The notes beneath the pieces are model-generated. The model was given only the letters and a program-made list of their open reading frames with translations. It was not told where the DNA came from and made no database searches. From NCBI RefSeq assembly GCF_001908275.1, contig NZ_CP018620.1, positions 3,410,001 through 3,474,000 on the forward strand: a stretch of 64,000 nucleotides of DNA. The letters run 5' to 3'. Origin of the DNA: Paenibacillus xylanexedens (GTDB lineage: Bacteria > Bacillota > Bacilli > Paenibacillales > Paenibacillaceae). Position numbers and translations under genes: made by a program. The first letter of the stretch is position 1. Every line of letters begins with the position of its first letter. Shown in pieces: positions 9,120 to 19,499 of this stretch.

Positions 9120-10799
9120 TTGTCTAAGAAAAATAATAACGATAAACTGATGATTTTTGCTTTGGGCGGCGTAGGCGAGATTGGTAAAAACATGTACGTC
9201 ATCCAATACGCCAACGACATTGTAGTCGTAGATGCTGGTCTTAAATTCCCGGAAGAAGATATGCTTGGTATTGATATTGTCATCCCTGACATTTCTTACC
9301 TGACTGAGAACCGTGACAAAGTAAGAGGAATCATTCTTACTCACGGACATGAGGATCACATTGGTGGTCTGCCATATGTTCTCAAACATCTGAATGTTCC
9401 TGTATACGGAACAAGACTTACGCTTGGACTTGTAGAAAACAAGTTGAAAGAAGCGAATTTGCTGGGTGATACAAAACGTATTCTGATTGATGCTGATTCC
9501 GAGATCCAACTTGGATCTGTTCTGAAAGCATCGTTCTTCGCTACTAACCATAGTATTCCGGATTCTGTTGGTGTATGTGTCGAAACACCGGAAGGTGCAG
9601 TTGTTCACACAGGTGACTTCAAATTCGACCATACTCCAGTCAATGGTCAATATGCAGATCTTCAGCGTATGGCACAGATCGGAACAAATGGCGTGTTAGC
9701 GCTGTTGTCCGATAGTACGAACGCTGAGAAACCTGGATTCACACCATCGGAGAAAAATGTGGGTATCGTTCTGGAAGATATCTTCCGTAAAGCAAGTCAA
9801 CGTGTTGTTGTAGCGACATTTGCTTCCAACGTACACCGTATCCAACAGGTGATCAATGCAGCAGAAGTGACTGGACGTAAAGTTGCAGTTATCGGACGCA
9901 GCATGGTGAATGTGGTTGGTATTGCTTCAGAACTGGGTTATCTTGAGATTCCGGATGGCATGATCATTGAACCTGAAGAAGTAGGCAAGATGGCAGCTGA
10001 TCGTGTCGTGATTCTCTGCACAGGAAGTCAAGGAGAGCCAATGTCAGCACTGACACGTATGGCTCGTTCCACACACCGTAAAGTGGACATCCTGCCAGGT
10101 GACACCGTCATTATCGCAGCAACTCCGGTTCCAGGTAATGAAAAATATGTAGGCCGTACGATTGATGAACTGTTCCGTCTGGGCGCTAACGTGCATTACA
10201 GCGGCGCTAACAGTGGCGTTCACGTATCTGGTCACGGTAGCCAGGAAGAGCTGAAACTGATGCTCAACCTGATGAAACCGAAATTCTTCTTGCCAATTCA
10301 CGGTGAATTCCGTATGCAGCGTCGCCACGCGGTTCTTGCTGAATCTGTAGGGGTAGAACCTGAGAACATCTTCATCACGGATATCGGTGAAGTGATTGAA
10401 ATTCAAGGTGGAGCAGCACGTAGAGCAGGTAAAGTTACTGCAGGTAATGTGTTGATTGATGGCTTGGGTGTAGGCGATGTGGGTAACATTGTACTTCGTG
10501 ACCGCAAATTGTTGTCACAAGATGGTATCCTTGTTGTTGTGGTAACACTGAGCAAACAGGATGGAAAAATTGTTTCCGGTCCTGACATCATCTCTCGCGG
10601 ATTTGTGTATGTACGTGAATCGGAAGGACTACTGGATGAGGCTAACCGGATCGTTAGCAGCACATTGCAGAAGTTGATGAGTGAGAACGTTAACGAGTGG
10701 GCTTCACTCAAAACAAATGTTAAAGATGCACTGGGACGCTTCCTGTATGAGCAAACTCGTCGTAGACCGATGATTTTGCCAATCATTATGGAAGTTTAA
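9120..10799 (+). CDS. rnjB: Ribonuclease J
   Basis: A metallo-beta-lactamase/beta-CASP ribonuclease that combines endonuclease and 5'-3' exonuclease activity in mRNA decay and rRNA maturation. 559 residues, TTG start 11 bases after AGGAGG. The metal motif is THGHEDHIGGLPYVL near residue 75, with HTGDFKFD near 162, a GSQGEPMSAL motif near 302 and the beta-CASP HVSGHGS near 365. The locus (after dapA, before tepA) corresponds to rnjB (RNase J2) of B. subtilis. Unlike that protein, as I recall it, this one keeps the full HxHxDH site and looks RNase J1-like and catalytically competent. Confidence 0.93.
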   Translation: MSKKNNNDKLMIFALGGVGEIGKNMYVIQYANDIVVVDAGLKFPEEDMLGIDIVIPDISYLTENRDKVRGIILTHGHEDHIGGLPYVLKHLNVPVYGTRLTLGLVENKLKEANLLGDTKRILIDADSEIQLGSVLKASFFATNHSIPDSVGVCVETPEGAVVHTGDFKFDHTPVNGQYADLQRMAQIGTNGVLALLSDSTNAEKPGFTPSEKNVGIVLEDIFRKASQRVVVATFASNVHRIQQVINAAEVTGRKVAVIGRSMVNVVGIASELGYLEIPDGMIIEPEEVGKMAADRVVILCTGSQGEPMSALTRMARSTHRKVDILPGDTVIIAATPVPGNEKYVGRTIDELFRLGANVHYSGANSGVHVSGHGSQEELKLMLNLMKPKFFLPIHGEFRMQRRHAVLAESVGVEPENIFITDIGEVIEIQGGAARRAGKVTAGNVLIDGLGVGDVGNIVLRDRKLLSQDGILVVVVTLSKQDGKIVSGPDIISRGFVYVRESEGLLDEANRIVSSTLQKLMSENVNEWASLKTNVKDALGRFLYEQTRRRPMILPIIMEV

Positions 10800-10837
10800 A
10801 ATAAGCTAAACAAAAACATATATTCAGGCACACAGTC

Positions 10838-10892
10838 GCCCCTTCTCTACGAGTAATATTGGACGGTTCCTCGTAGAGAAGGGGCTTTTTTT
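10838..10892 (+). terminator. Terminator after RNase J gene
   Basis: GCCCCTTCTCTACGAG pairs perfectly with CTCGTAGAGAAGGGGC, followed by seven T. Confidence 0.93.
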
Positions 10893-11020
10893 GCGTTTTC
10901 AGGAAGATCTGCAATAGCGTCAATATGTGAAGCAATTTGATGCAGCGGGTATAAGGCGGTTGGAAAAATCCCCATACTAAGGAAATACATTAAATGTTTC
11001 TGGAGAAGGGGATTATTGAA

Positions 11021-11794
11021 ATGAATGAACGTATGAATGGCAAGCAGGCATCAAAATCCAATCAACCGGAAGTTGAAGCACCGGAGATTCCGGTTCAGGA
11101 GGACAAGGCCATCTCACCCGTGACAGAGACTATTCAGCAATTTGGGCAGACACAGTCGCCGGCAGGTGAGTCGAATATTTTCTGTATGACCATTATTGGA
11201 CAGGTCGAAGGGCATTTGATTTTGCCGCCACAAAATAAAACAACAAAGTATGAGCATATCATTCCACAGCTGGTGGCCGCAGAACAGAATCAGCGTATTG
11301 AAGGTATTCTGATCATTTTGAACACGGTAGGTGGAGATGTAGAGGCGGGTCTAGCCATTGCAGAGATGATTGCTTCTCTGAGCAAACCTACGGTGACTGT
11401 GGTCATTGGAGGCGGGCATAGCATTGGAGTACCGATTGCTGTAGCTTCAACATATTCCCTGATTGCCGGAAGTGCAACGATGACGATCCATCCAATTCGG
11501 ATGAACGGCCTTGTCATTGGTGTACCTCAAACGTTTGAGTATATGGAGAAAATGCAGGAACGAGTTGTTCGGTTCGTGACTTCTCATTCGAATATCTCTG
11601 AAGAGATGTTCAAAGAACTAATGTTTAAGACTGGTGAGTTGAATCGGGATATTGGTACAGCTGTAGGAAGCGCAGATGCAGTGAAACATGGATTAATGGA
11701 TGCAGTGGGCGGGATTGGACAGGCTATTGCTCAGTTAAATCAGCTCATAGGAGACAAGAGACAGATTCTGCAGGCGGGAGGTTATACCCAATGA
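11021..11794 (+). CDS. tepA: ClpP-like protease TepA (translocation-enhancing protein)
   Basis: A ClpP/crotonase-fold serine peptidase family member. In B. subtilis it has been linked to pre-protein translocation and degradation of secretory signal material. 257 residues from ATG 11021, which has GGAGAAGGGG 9 bases upstream; an in-frame ATG at 10994 lacks a site. After a low-complexity N-terminus of about 45 residues come [17 protein letters not shown] and the serine motif [13 protein letters not shown]. The gene overlaps ylzJ by ATGA and precedes spoIIIE, as in B. subtilis. Confidence 0.9.
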   Translation: MNERMNGKQASKSNQPEVEAPEIPVQEDKAISPVTETIQQFGQTQSPAGESNIFCMTIIGQVEGHLILPPQNKTTKYEHIIPQLVAAEQNQRIEGILIILNTVGGDVEAGLAIAEMIASLSKPTVTVVIGGGHSIGVPIAVASTYSLIAGSATMTIHPIRMNGLVIGVPQTFEYMEKMQERVVRFVTSHSNISEEMFKELMFKTGELNRDIGTAVGSADAVKHGLMDAVGGIGQAIAQLNQLIGDKRQILQAGGYTQ

Positions 11795-12021
11795 CATTAT
11801 ATACCGTGATGCCCCCGGAACAACTCTGGTCGGGAATGTGGAAAGAGGGCGAAGATACAAAGGAGATCAAGATGAATGGTTTATTGATGCAGGTGAGACC
11901 TGTTAATGACAATGAAGCTGTTATTGTACGTTTGCTGGATTGTCCACTTGAAGCCTATCTCAATCCTGCTAATATGCCCGGTTCGACCATTCCGCTTTCG
12001 GGTAACTTGGGATCAGCATAA
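11791..12021 (+). CDS. ylzJ: YlzJ-like small protein
   Basis: 76 residues starting inside the tepA stop (ATGA), with GGGAGG just upstream, so it is translationally coupled to tepA. It begins [17 protein letters not shown], a pattern typical of the YlzJ-like family found between tepA and spoIIIE in Bacilli. No membrane segment, catalytic motif or known function can be given; the conserved context suggests a partner of TepA or the translocation machinery. Confidence 0.85.
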   Translation: MTLYTVMPPEQLWSGMWKEGEDTKEIKMNGLLMQVRPVNDNEAVIVRLLDCPLEAYLNPANMPGSTIPLSGNLGSA

Positions 12022-12079
12022 CGCGACGAATTCAGACAAATTGAGCAGAAAAAGAACATATGTACGGAATATATTTGTA

Positions 12080-12088
12080 TGGTATAAT
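12080..12088 (+). promoter_or_regulatory. Extended -10 promoter of spoIIIE
   Basis: TGGTATAAT (extended -10, TGnTATAAT) with no clear -35. It lies about 24 bases before the spoIIIE start, so the untranslated leader is very short. Confidence 0.55.
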
Positions 12089-12111
12089 ATTCTTCTGGGG
12101 GTGACCTGATT

Positions 12112-14850
12112 TTGGCCAGAAGAAAAAAGAGGAAAAAAAAGGGCGCTGGTTTTAGTGGCGTTTTAAAATATGAAATTTACGGGATTGTGCTTATTACCCT
12201 TGCTGTCATAGCATTATCGGGTGAAGCCACCGTTGGGCGTTCGCTTTCCAAGATGTTCGGACTGATGCTTGGTAAGTTTTATTTTGCGATTCCACTTGTT
12301 GGTATTTATTATGGTCTCATGGTGATGATTCACCGGAAATGGCCTAGTGGCTGGACCACACGCAAAACAGGACTGGTATTGCTGGTCTTTGCCTTAACCC
12401 TGATGAGCACCGTCTCTGCAATGCACCAGAAGCTCATTCCGGTAGGTGCGCTTGAGCCTGGAGCTGTGATTACACAGGTACATAATGATATGCAAACCGA
12501 GTTGCTAACCCCTGCTACGCCAGGCGAGAGGGACTCCATGCTTAACAAGGACATCAGCGGTGGTTATCTTGGAGCTGGACAATTTGTTCTTTTCCTGTGG
12601 CTGTTTGGTAGCCTTGGGGCAAGGCTTATCATGATCGTGATGTTTGTCATCAGTTTTATGCTGATTACGAATCTCTCTTATGTAGATCTGATTCGAATAT
12701 TCAGAACCAAGGTCTGGGATGCCGGAAGTACAATGTACAAGAAGTTGGAGTCCAGAACTGCTACGCGCTCTGCTTCAGTTGCTGATGACAGGAAAAAGGC
12801 GAATGCTCGTAAAGTGCTACCTGTTCCTGTTGAAGATGACGAAGACGAGTATGAGGATGACTTAGAGGAACAGCATCTGCCAAAACGAAACTCGCCCATA
12901 TTCTTCCAACTTTTTGGAAAATGGGGAGCTAAACGGGAACAGGCGACATCAGGACGTGAAATGGATGAGGTCGATTCGGCAGAAACAGAACAGATTGTGT
13001 ACCGCGCCGAACAAGATCACAATCTAGAGGCGTGGCAGGATACAACCGAAGACGTAACTAACAAATTAGCTTCATCACGTGTTCCTGTTCAGGCTAAACC
13101 TAACTCAGCGCCGATCATTCGAGACTTTTTCGAGCACGTCAGAACAGAAGAGGCAAGCATTGAAGATGATCTGGACGATGCTTATCCTTTCCCGGATAAT
13201 CTGGCCGATCCAAACGTAGTACAACAGGGCGAGCATGCCATTAAAATAACGGATGAACTGGTAGAGACGGAGTGGTCTGCATCCGATGCGGGTACAAACG
13301 GGATGAATGCTGTGGATGAGATTCAGAGTGGAGAAGAAGTACCTAATGATGTAATGCAGGGAACAGATACTCCAACTCCTGAAGGGCAGGACACACAACC
13401 GGTGAAACCACCACCGCCACCTCCTAAGCCGTACAAGCTGCCATCTTTCCGTCTACTTGCCAAGCCAAACAATGGGGGCAAGGCGGGTGACCAGAAGGAT
13501 TATATGCAAACAGCACGTAAGTTGGAAGCCACACTGGAAAGCTTCGGTGTTCGTGCCAAAGTACTTGAAGTGGTTCGGGGTCCTGCCGTTACAAGATATG
13601 AAATTCAACCTGACATTGGCGTCAAGGTCAGCAGAATTGTCAGCCTAACTGATGATATCGCGTTGGCTCTGGCGGCAAAAGATATTCGGATGGAAGCACC
13701 GATTCCCGGAAAGTCTGCGATTGGTATCGAAGTACCTAATGGTGAAGTATCGGTTGTAACGATGCGTGAAGTAATGGAGACAGCAACGTTCCAGGATGCA
13801 GAATCCAAAGTGACCATTGCATTTGGCCGAGATATCTCGGGACAGACGATTATTGGTAACTTGGCTCGTATGCCCCATTTGTTGGTTGCGGGTGCTACAG
13901 GTTCAGGTAAGTCGGTGTGTATTAACGGAATTATTACCAGCATATTGTACAAAGCCAAGCCAGATGAAGTGAAGTTCCTGATGGTCGATCCCAAGATGGT
14001 TGAGTTGAACGTATATAACGGAATTCCCCATTTGCTGGCACCGGTAGTAACTGATCCTAAGAGAGCGTCACTTGCTCTCAAAAAGATTGTGGTTGAGATG
14101 GAGAAACGATATGAACTGTTCTCCAAATCAGGCACGCGTAACGTCGAGGGTTACAATAATCTGATGAAAGATAATCCTGCGGCGGTTCTGCCTTATATCG
14201 TTGTCATTGTGGATGAGCTTGCAGATCTGATGATGGTTGCTGCCGGAGATGTGGAGGATGCTATTGCACGACTCGCTCAGATGGCTCGTGCAGCCGGAAT
14301 CCATCTGATTATTGCCACACAACGTCCTTCTGTTGACGTTATTACCGGCGTAATCAAAGCCAACATACCTTCTCGTATAGCCTTCGGTGTATCCTCACAG
14401 GTGGATTCTCGAACCATTCTGGATATGGGTGGGGCCGAGAAACTGTTGGGTCGCGGAGACATGTTATTCATGCCAATGGGCGCATCGAAACCGGTTCGCG
14501 TACAAGGTGCTTTTATGAGTGATGAAGAAGTGGAAAATATTGTTAATTATGTACGTGGTCAAGGTGAAGCACAGTATGATGAGTCCCTTGTACCTGAGGT
14601 GGACGACTCTATCCAGGCTGAAGATGAAGTACAGGACGAGTTATACGAAAAGGCAGTACAGATTATTCTGGAGGCCAAGCAAGCGTCTGTTTCTCTGCTA
14701 CAACGTCGAATGCGAGTAGGATACACCCGTGCCGCACGTTTGATTGACTCCATGGAATCCCGGGGCGTGATTGGTCCTTACGAGGGTAGCAAACCACGGG
14801 AAGTGTTGGTCTCGCTTGAAGAGTACCAACAAAACAAAATAAGCTCGTAG
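12112..14850 (+). CDS. spoIIIE: DNA translocase SpoIIIE/FtsK
   Basis: A septal DNA pump that moves the chromosome into the forespore. 912 residues, TTG start after GGGGGTGA. Layout: a basic N-terminus (ARRKKRKKK), about four membrane segments (residues 20-200), and an acidic linker (roughly 225-440) ending in a proline stretch (PPPPPPKP). The RecA-like motor follows, with Walker A GATGSGKS near 594 and the Walker B region [12 protein letters not shown] near 700, then a C-terminal winged-helix gamma domain ([17 protein letters not shown]). It is about 120 residues longer than the B. subtilis protein, the excess lying in the linker. A terminator follows. Confidence 0.96.
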   Translation: MARRKKRKKKGAGFSGVLKYEIYGIVLITLAVIALSGEATVGRSLSKMFGLMLGKFYFAIPLVGIYYGLMVMIHRKWPSGWTTRKTGLVLLVFALTLMSTVSAMHQKLIPVGALEPGAVITQVHNDMQTELLTPATPGERDSMLNKDISGGYLGAGQFVLFLWLFGSLGARLIMIVMFVISFMLITNLSYVDLIRIFRTKVWDAGSTMYKKLESRTATRSASVADDRKKANARKVLPVPVEDDEDEYEDDLEEQHLPKRNSPIFFQLFGKWGAKREQATSGREMDEVDSAETEQIVYRAEQDHNLEAWQDTTEDVTNKLASSRVPVQAKPNSAPIIRDFFEHVRTEEASIEDDLDDAYPFPDNLADPNVVQQGEHAIKITDELVETEWSASDAGTNGMNAVDEIQSGEEVPNDVMQGTDTPTPEGQDTQPVKPPPPPPKPYKLPSFRLLAKPNNGGKAGDQKDYMQTARKLEATLESFGVRAKVLEVVRGPAVTRYEIQPDIGVKVSRIVSLTDDIALALAAKDIRMEAPIPGKSAIGIEVPNGEVSVVTMREVMETATFQDAESKVTIAFGRDISGQTIIGNLARMPHLLVAGATGSGKSVCINGIITSILYKAKPDEVKFLMVDPKMVELNVYNGIPHLLAPVVTDPKRASLALKKIVVEMEKRYELFSKSGTRNVEGYNNLMKDNPAAVLPYIVVIVDELADLMMVAAGDVEDAIARLAQMARAAGIHLIIATQRPSVDVITGVIKANIPSRIAFGVSSQVDSRTILDMGGAEKLLGRGDMLFMPMGASKPVRVQGAFMSDEEVENIVNYVRGQGEAQYDESLVPEVDDSIQAEDEVQDELYEKAVQIILEAKQASVSLLQRRMRVGYTRAARLIDSMESRGVIGPYEGSKPREVLVSLEEYQQNKISS

Positions 14851-14882
14851 CTTGTAATGCACATGAATATTCAGGCGATTCG

Positions 14883-14914
14883 AGCCCTCAACCTTAATGG
14901 TTGGGGGCTTTTTT
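14883..14914 (+). terminator. Terminator after spoIIIE
   Basis: AGCCCTCAACC pairs with GGTTGGGGGCT, followed by TTTTT. Confidence 0.9.
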
Positions 14915-14967
14915 CATACAATTTGACTGAAGTTTTACCATGATGTCCAATGATCGGATGATTTGGT

Positions 14968-14997
14968 GCATAGGAAGCAGGCAGGCTTGTCATAATA
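14968..14997 (+). promoter_or_regulatory. Candidate sigma-G promoter of sleB
   Basis: GCATA at 14968-14972 (consensus GMATR), an 18-base spacer, and CATAATA at 14991-14997 (consensus CATNMTA). This fits forespore expression of the cortex hydrolase that follows. Confidence 0.65.
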
Positions 14998-15045
14998 ACC
15001 TTAGCGATTCTGTTAATCCCACAAGAGAAAGGTAGAGCACAGTCG

Positions 15046-15873
15046 ATGCGAAAAATGAACCTATGGCTTTTCACTGCTATTTTGCTGATATCCGCATTGG
15101 GAATTCGTTATTTGCTTCCTGGGAATGCAGCAACTGAAAGTTCAGCCGAGCGTACACCGCAGTTAGAAGAAAAGGCCTTGCCTACGTTTAGCAGCAATAC
15201 AGTGAAATATGGAAGTTACGGTCAGGATGTATATGAGCTTCAGGGACGTCTGAAGTACCTGGGATTTTACAATGGTAAAATCGACAGTAATTTTGGCAGC
15301 AGCACACTGAAATCCGTCAAATGGTTTCAATCCGAGTTTGGCATGAAGGCAGATGGTGTGGTTGGAGCTGAGACCAAGCTCAAGCTGTACAATGCTTCAA
15401 CCAGATGGTCGCCAACAGAGCCGCCGCTACACAAGGAATCCTCAGGTGGGGGTGGAGGCGGCAACAATACGGCAGATAAAGAGCAAGACAATATGGGATC
15501 TGCCAATGCCCTTGGTCTCTCAGAGAATGAACTCAAGATTATGGCTAACGCTGTATATGGTGAAGCCCGGGGTGAACCGTTTGAAGGTCAAGTCGCAGTA
15601 GCAGCAGTAATTTTGAATCGCGTAAATTCACCAAGTTTTCCAAGTACGCCTTCTGGTGTGATTTTTCAACCAGGTGCATTTACGGCTGTAGCGGACGGAC
15701 AGATCTATCTGGAACCAAACGCACAAGCCAAAAAGGCAGTTGAGCAGGCCCTGAATGGTTGGGATCCGTCCGGTGGATGTCTCTATTATTTTAACCCGAA
15801 GACAGCAACATCCAAATGGATCTGGACCCGCCCACAAGTGAAAACAATCGGACAGCATATCTTTTGTATGTGA
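15046..15873 (+). CDS. sleB: Spore cortex-lytic enzyme SleB
   Basis: A germination enzyme that cleaves muramic-lactam peptidoglycan in the spore cortex. 275 residues: N-terminal signal or anchor (about 5-25), a peptidoglycan-binding repeat (YGSYGQDVYELQGRLKYLG, about 55-110), and a Gly-rich linker (SGGGGGGN). A hydrolase_2 domain (about 160-275) carries the catalytic glutamate in AVYGEARGEP, followed by VAAVILNRV and a C-terminal GQHIFCM. The gene stands alone between two terminators. No ypeB partner follows, whereas in B. subtilis sleB and ypeB are adjacent; the gene could alternatively be a SleB-type paralogue such as CwlJ2. Confidence 0.9.
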   Translation: MRKMNLWLFTAILLISALGIRYLLPGNAATESSAERTPQLEEKALPTFSSNTVKYGSYGQDVYELQGRLKYLGFYNGKIDSNFGSSTLKSVKWFQSEFGMKADGVVGAETKLKLYNASTRWSPTEPPLHKESSGGGGGGNNTADKEQDNMGSANALGLSENELKIMANAVYGEARGEPFEGQVAVAAVILNRVNSPSFPSTPSGVIFQPGAFTAVADGQIYLEPNAQAKKAVEQALNGWDPSGGCLYYFNPKTATSKWIWTRPQVKTIGQHIFCM

Positions 15874-15880
15874 TGATGTT

Positions 15881-15918
15881 GGAAGCAACCAGAAGGCGTG
15901 ACTTCGGTTGCTTCTTGC
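15881..15918 (+). terminator. Terminator after sleB
   Basis: GGAAGCAACC pairs with GGTTGCTTC around an inner GAAG...CTTC; the T run is short. Confidence 0.7.
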
Positions 15919-15999
15919 CTTTTGAATGGGTTAAAATGGTTGTTACGTTTAGCTTAATACGATTGCATGATAAATGACGCCGTAAAGGGGTTTTGACAT

Positions 16000-17280
16000 T
16001 TGAATACATCAGGATTCGAACGAGGTAGCAAGAGAGAGTTTCGTATACATGTGCTTCCGACTAAACGTTTCAAAACGTTTGCTATATCGCTATATGCAGG
16101 AGTTCCCTTACGGGAAGATACAGTAACCAAAGTAGCGCTGACACCTTTTGTTCTGCGACGCGGCACGGAGTCCTATCCGGAAACAACGCAATTTCGTGAG
16201 CAACTGGAGCATCTGTATGGAGCAGGTTTTGGTTTTGACGTCTATAAACGCGGGGATTACCAGATTGTACAGTTCCGAATGGATACCATTAATGATTCCT
16301 TTGTTGGAGGGGATGAGCAGTTGCTGGATCGTTCATTTGCCTTCCTAGGAGAGGTTCTTACACGACCTGCACAGGAGAATGGACATTTCAGGACGTCTTA
16401 TGTACAAGCAGAGCGAGAGACTGTTCGGAAAAAGCTGGAGTCCATCGTGAATGATAAAATGCGCTATGCGGCTGAACGCAGTATCGAGGAAATGTGCAAG
16501 AACGAGCCATACCGTCTTCATCCATTGGGTGAGCGAAAGGATCTGCCTGGGATTGAGCCCGACACACTGACTGCGTCTTATCAGGAGTGGCTGCAGCAGG
16601 CGAGTATGGATCTGTACGTGGTAGGGGATACGACACTGGAGGAGGTCGAGAACCTTGTTCAGCGTCATTTCAATGTAGATCGAACGTCCTCCTCTGATTA
16701 CCAGACACAGGCAGCGGTTCGAGGAGATAAGGAAGTGGAGACCGTTGTTGAGCGACTGAATGTGAGTCAGGGAAAACTCAATATGGGACTCCGTACATCT
16801 ATCACTTATGGAGATCCTCAGTATGCCGCAGCACTAATGTACAATGGGATTCTCGGTGGTTATCCTCATTCCAAACTGTTTGTAAATGTTCGTGAAAAAG
16901 AAAGCCTGGCGTATTACGCGTCTTCGCGTTATGACGGACATAAGGGCATTGCAACGATTCAATCCGGGATTGAAATCCCTAATTATGAGAAGGCTGTCAC
17001 CATTATCAAGCAGCAGCTGGAAGAAATGAAAAGCGGTACAATCAGTGATCTGGAAATGTCTCAGACCAAAGCAATGATCCGTAACCTGCTTAAGGAAATG
17101 CAGGATTCTGCTTTTGAGATGATCGCTTATGACTTCAATCGACAGTTGTCTGGCAAAGAAAGAACGGCTGAAGAACTGTTGGCTCAGGTAGAACATATTA
17201 GCAAGGAAGATGTACGTGAGGCGGCAGAACAATTCCGTCTGGATACGATTTATTTCTTGCGGGACGAGAAGGAGGAATAA
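16000..17280 (+). CDS. ymfF: M16-family protein YmfF-like, zinc site incomplete
   Basis: 426 residues, TTG start after AAAGGGG. The sequence follows the M16 fold, but where active members have HxxEH this one reads EQLEH (near residue 68): the first zinc histidine is replaced by glutamate. Such paralogues usually act as non-catalytic partners of an active subunit. The next gene, 3 bases downstream, encodes a member with the intact motif, and the pair is conserved in Bacillus as ymfF-ymfH. A heterodimeric peptidase is a reasonable inference; the substrate is unknown. Confidence 0.9.
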   Translation: MNTSGFERGSKREFRIHVLPTKRFKTFAISLYAGVPLREDTVTKVALTPFVLRRGTESYPETTQFREQLEHLYGAGFGFDVYKRGDYQIVQFRMDTINDSFVGGDEQLLDRSFAFLGEVLTRPAQENGHFRTSYVQAERETVRKKLESIVNDKMRYAAERSIEEMCKNEPYRLHPLGERKDLPGIEPDTLTASYQEWLQQASMDLYVVGDTTLEEVENLVQRHFNVDRTSSSDYQTQAAVRGDKEVETVVERLNVSQGKLNMGLRTSITYGDPQYAAALMYNGILGGYPHSKLFVNVREKESLAYYASSRYDGHKGIATIQSGIEIPNYEKAVTIIKQQLEEMKSGTISDLEMSQTKAMIRNLLKEMQDSAFEMIAYDFNRQLSGKERTAEELLAQVEHISKEDVREAAEQFRLDTIYFLRDEKEE

Positions 17281-17283
17281 TCG

Positions 17284-18564
17284 GTGGAGAGCATTCGGTA
17301 TGAGCATTTGCAGGAGACACTATATTACGAAGTAATGGATAACGGACTGCATGTCTATATTTTGCCTAAACCGGGGTTCCAGAAAACGTATGCTACGTTT
17401 GCAACCAAGTATGGATCGGTGGATAATCATTTTCAGGTTGAAGGGCAGGAAGAAGTGAAGGTCCCGGATGGGATTGCCCATTTCCTGGAGCACAAAATGT
17501 TTGAAGAACCAACAGGTGATATTTTTGCAACATTTGCGTCTCATGGTGCTTCAGCTAACGCATTTACGAGCTTTGATCAGACGGTTTATTTGTTTTCAGC
17601 GACCGAATATGTGAATGAAAATATACAAACATTAGTCGACTTTGTGCAAAATCCTTACTTCACGGATCAAAATGTGGAAAAGGAAAAAGGCATTATCGGA
17701 CAGGAAATTGACATGTATGCTGATAATCCGGACTGGCGTGTTTATTTTGGATTGATTGAAGCCATGTATCAGAAACATCCGGTGCATATCGATATAGCAG
17801 GAACGGTGGAATCCATCCGTACGATTACCAAAGAGATGTTATATGAGTGTTATAACACCTTCTATCACCCGAGTAATATGCTCTTGTTTGTGGTGGGTGG
17901 TGTAGATCCACAAGAAGTCATTGATATGGTTCGATCGAACCAGGAGCAGAAGGATTATAAGCCACAGGGGAGCATTCAACGTTTCTTCGAACCGGAGCCT
18001 GAGCAAGTAGGAGAAGCCAGACGGGAAGCGAAACTGGCTGTTTCACTGCCCAAATGTCTGTTTGGATTCAAGGAGACGGACCTTGGACTTACCGGAGAAA
18101 AATTGTTACGGCGAGATATGACAACGCAGCTGATGATGGACCTTTTGTTTGGTTCAAGCACACGATTATTTCAGAAGCTCTACGATGAAGATCTGATCTC
18201 GGACAGCTTTGGACATGAGTATAACAGTTCGCCGCAATATGCGTTTTCAGCCATTGGTGGTGATACAAAAGACCCGGATCAACTGCTCGCGCGTATACGT
18301 GAAGAAGTGGATGCCATTGTAGAAAAAGGGTTCGAATCCACGGATTTTGAACGTGCACGCAAAAAGAAAATAGGCGGATATTTGCGTATGCTCAATTCTC
18401 CGGAGAACATTGCGCATGAATTTACACGTCAGCAATTCCGTGGCGGTGATTTTTTCAATATGCTCCCGCTCTATGAATCGATTACACTGGAAGATGTAAA
18501 TCTCAGACTGAGAGAGCATATTCGCTGGGATCAACTGGCTGTATCGCTAGTCGTGAGTCCTTGA
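17284..18564 (+). CDS. ymfH: M16-family zinc peptidase YmfH-like
   Basis: 426 residues, GTG start with AAGGAGG upstream inside the end of the previous gene. The intact zinc motif HFLEH is at about residues 66-70, followed by KMFEEPTGDIFATFASHGASAN and a glutamate-rich KEKGIIGQEIDMY segment typical of M16 peptidases. It is the likely catalytic partner of the preceding YmfF-like protein. Downstream, the SDR gene begins after only about 22 bases. Confidence 0.92.
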   Translation: MESIRYEHLQETLYYEVMDNGLHVYILPKPGFQKTYATFATKYGSVDNHFQVEGQEEVKVPDGIAHFLEHKMFEEPTGDIFATFASHGASANAFTSFDQTVYLFSATEYVNENIQTLVDFVQNPYFTDQNVEKEKGIIGQEIDMYADNPDWRVYFGLIEAMYQKHPVHIDIAGTVESIRTITKEMLYECYNTFYHPSNMLLFVVGGVDPQEVIDMVRSNQEQKDYKPQGSIQRFFEPEPEQVGEARREAKLAVSLPKCLFGFKETDLGLTGEKLLRRDMTTQLMMDLLFGSSTRLFQKLYDEDLISDSFGHEYNSSPQYAFSAIGGDTKDPDQLLARIREEVDAIVEKGFESTDFERARKKKIGGYLRMLNSPENIAHEFTRQQFRGGDFFNMLPLYESITLEDVNLRLREHIRWDQLAVSLVVSP

Positions 18565-18586
18565 TATGGAGAGGGGAACAGGACAA

Positions 18587-19336
18587 TTGAAGGCAATCGG
18601 GGAAATGACTGTACTGGTAACTGGCGCAAGCGGTGGTATTGGAGCGGCTATCGCAGAACGCTTCGCCAAAGTGGGAATGAATGTTGTTATACACTATATG
18701 AAATCGCATGAAGCAGCGAATGAAGCCGCCAGGCGGTGCATGGAACAAGGCAGTGGAAAAATCATGACCGTGTCTGCGGATCTTCGCAGCCGGGAACAGA
18801 TTGAGCGCATGCGTGAGAAGCTGGAGTCGCATAATCTCATGCCTGATATTCTTGTGAACAATGCAGGAATCTCGCACTATGGGATGTTGGCTGATGTTAC
18901 AGAGGAGATCTGGGATGAAGTGATGGCGATTAACCTTAAAGGCACGTTTATGTGTACACAGGAAATGATGCCTCACATGATCTCCCAAAGGTATGGCCGA
19001 ATCATTAATGTATCGTCGATCTGGGGACTGTCTGGTGCTTCTTGTGAGGTGCTGTATTCCACAACCAAGGGTGGGGTGAATGCATTCACCAAAGCGCTTG
19101 CGAAAGAACTCGCACCTTCCGGAGTAACCGTAAATGCCGTTGCTCCTGGTGCCGTTCAGACATCCATGCTGAACCATCTGAATCAGAGTGAACTGAAGAT
19201 GCTGGAAGAGGAAATTCCGGCAGGAAGACTTGCTCAACCTGATGAAATCTCATCACTGGTTTATTTTCTGGCCCTCCCTGAATCGGGTTATATCAATGGG
19301 CAGATCATCAGTCCAAATGGCGGTTGGTTAACGTAA
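18587..19336 (+). CDS. ymfI: SDR oxidoreductase, YmfI (EF-P 5-aminopentanone reductase)
   Basis: A short-chain dehydrogenase/reductase. The B. subtilis YmfI at this locus reduces 5-aminopentanone on the lysine of elongation factor P; this role is transferred by position and family. The Rossmann motif VTGASGGIGAAIAE, the NNAG motif, the catalytic Ser in VSSIWG and the YSTTKGG pair (Tyr, Lys) are all present. The start is ambiguous: ATG 18566 has no site, while TTG 18587 has GAGAGGGGAA about 9 bases upstream and gives 249 residues beginning MKAIGEMTVLVTG. It is probably co-transcribed with ymfFH. Confidence 0.9.
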   Translation: MKAIGEMTVLVTGASGGIGAAIAERFAKVGMNVVIHYMKSHEAANEAARRCMEQGSGKIMTVSADLRSREQIERMREKLESHNLMPDILVNNAGISHYGMLADVTEEIWDEVMAINLKGTFMCTQEMMPHMISQRYGRIINVSSIWGLSGASCEVLYSTTKGGVNAFTKALAKELAPSGVTVNAVAPGAVQTSMLNHLNQSELKMLEEEIPAGRLAQPDEISSLVYFLALPESGYINGQIISPNGGWLT

Positions 19337-19499
19337 AAAAGCAAGAAAACTTGACTGGCTGTGAACGAAACAGGTGAAGGTTGCTGAGAAGCGACCGTCT
19401 TCCGGATTATTTTCAAAATGCTCGTATATAAAATGCCTCGAAAGCACATATTACAACTGTTGATTTTAAATCTCATGCGTCATCTAAGGAGGATTTATC

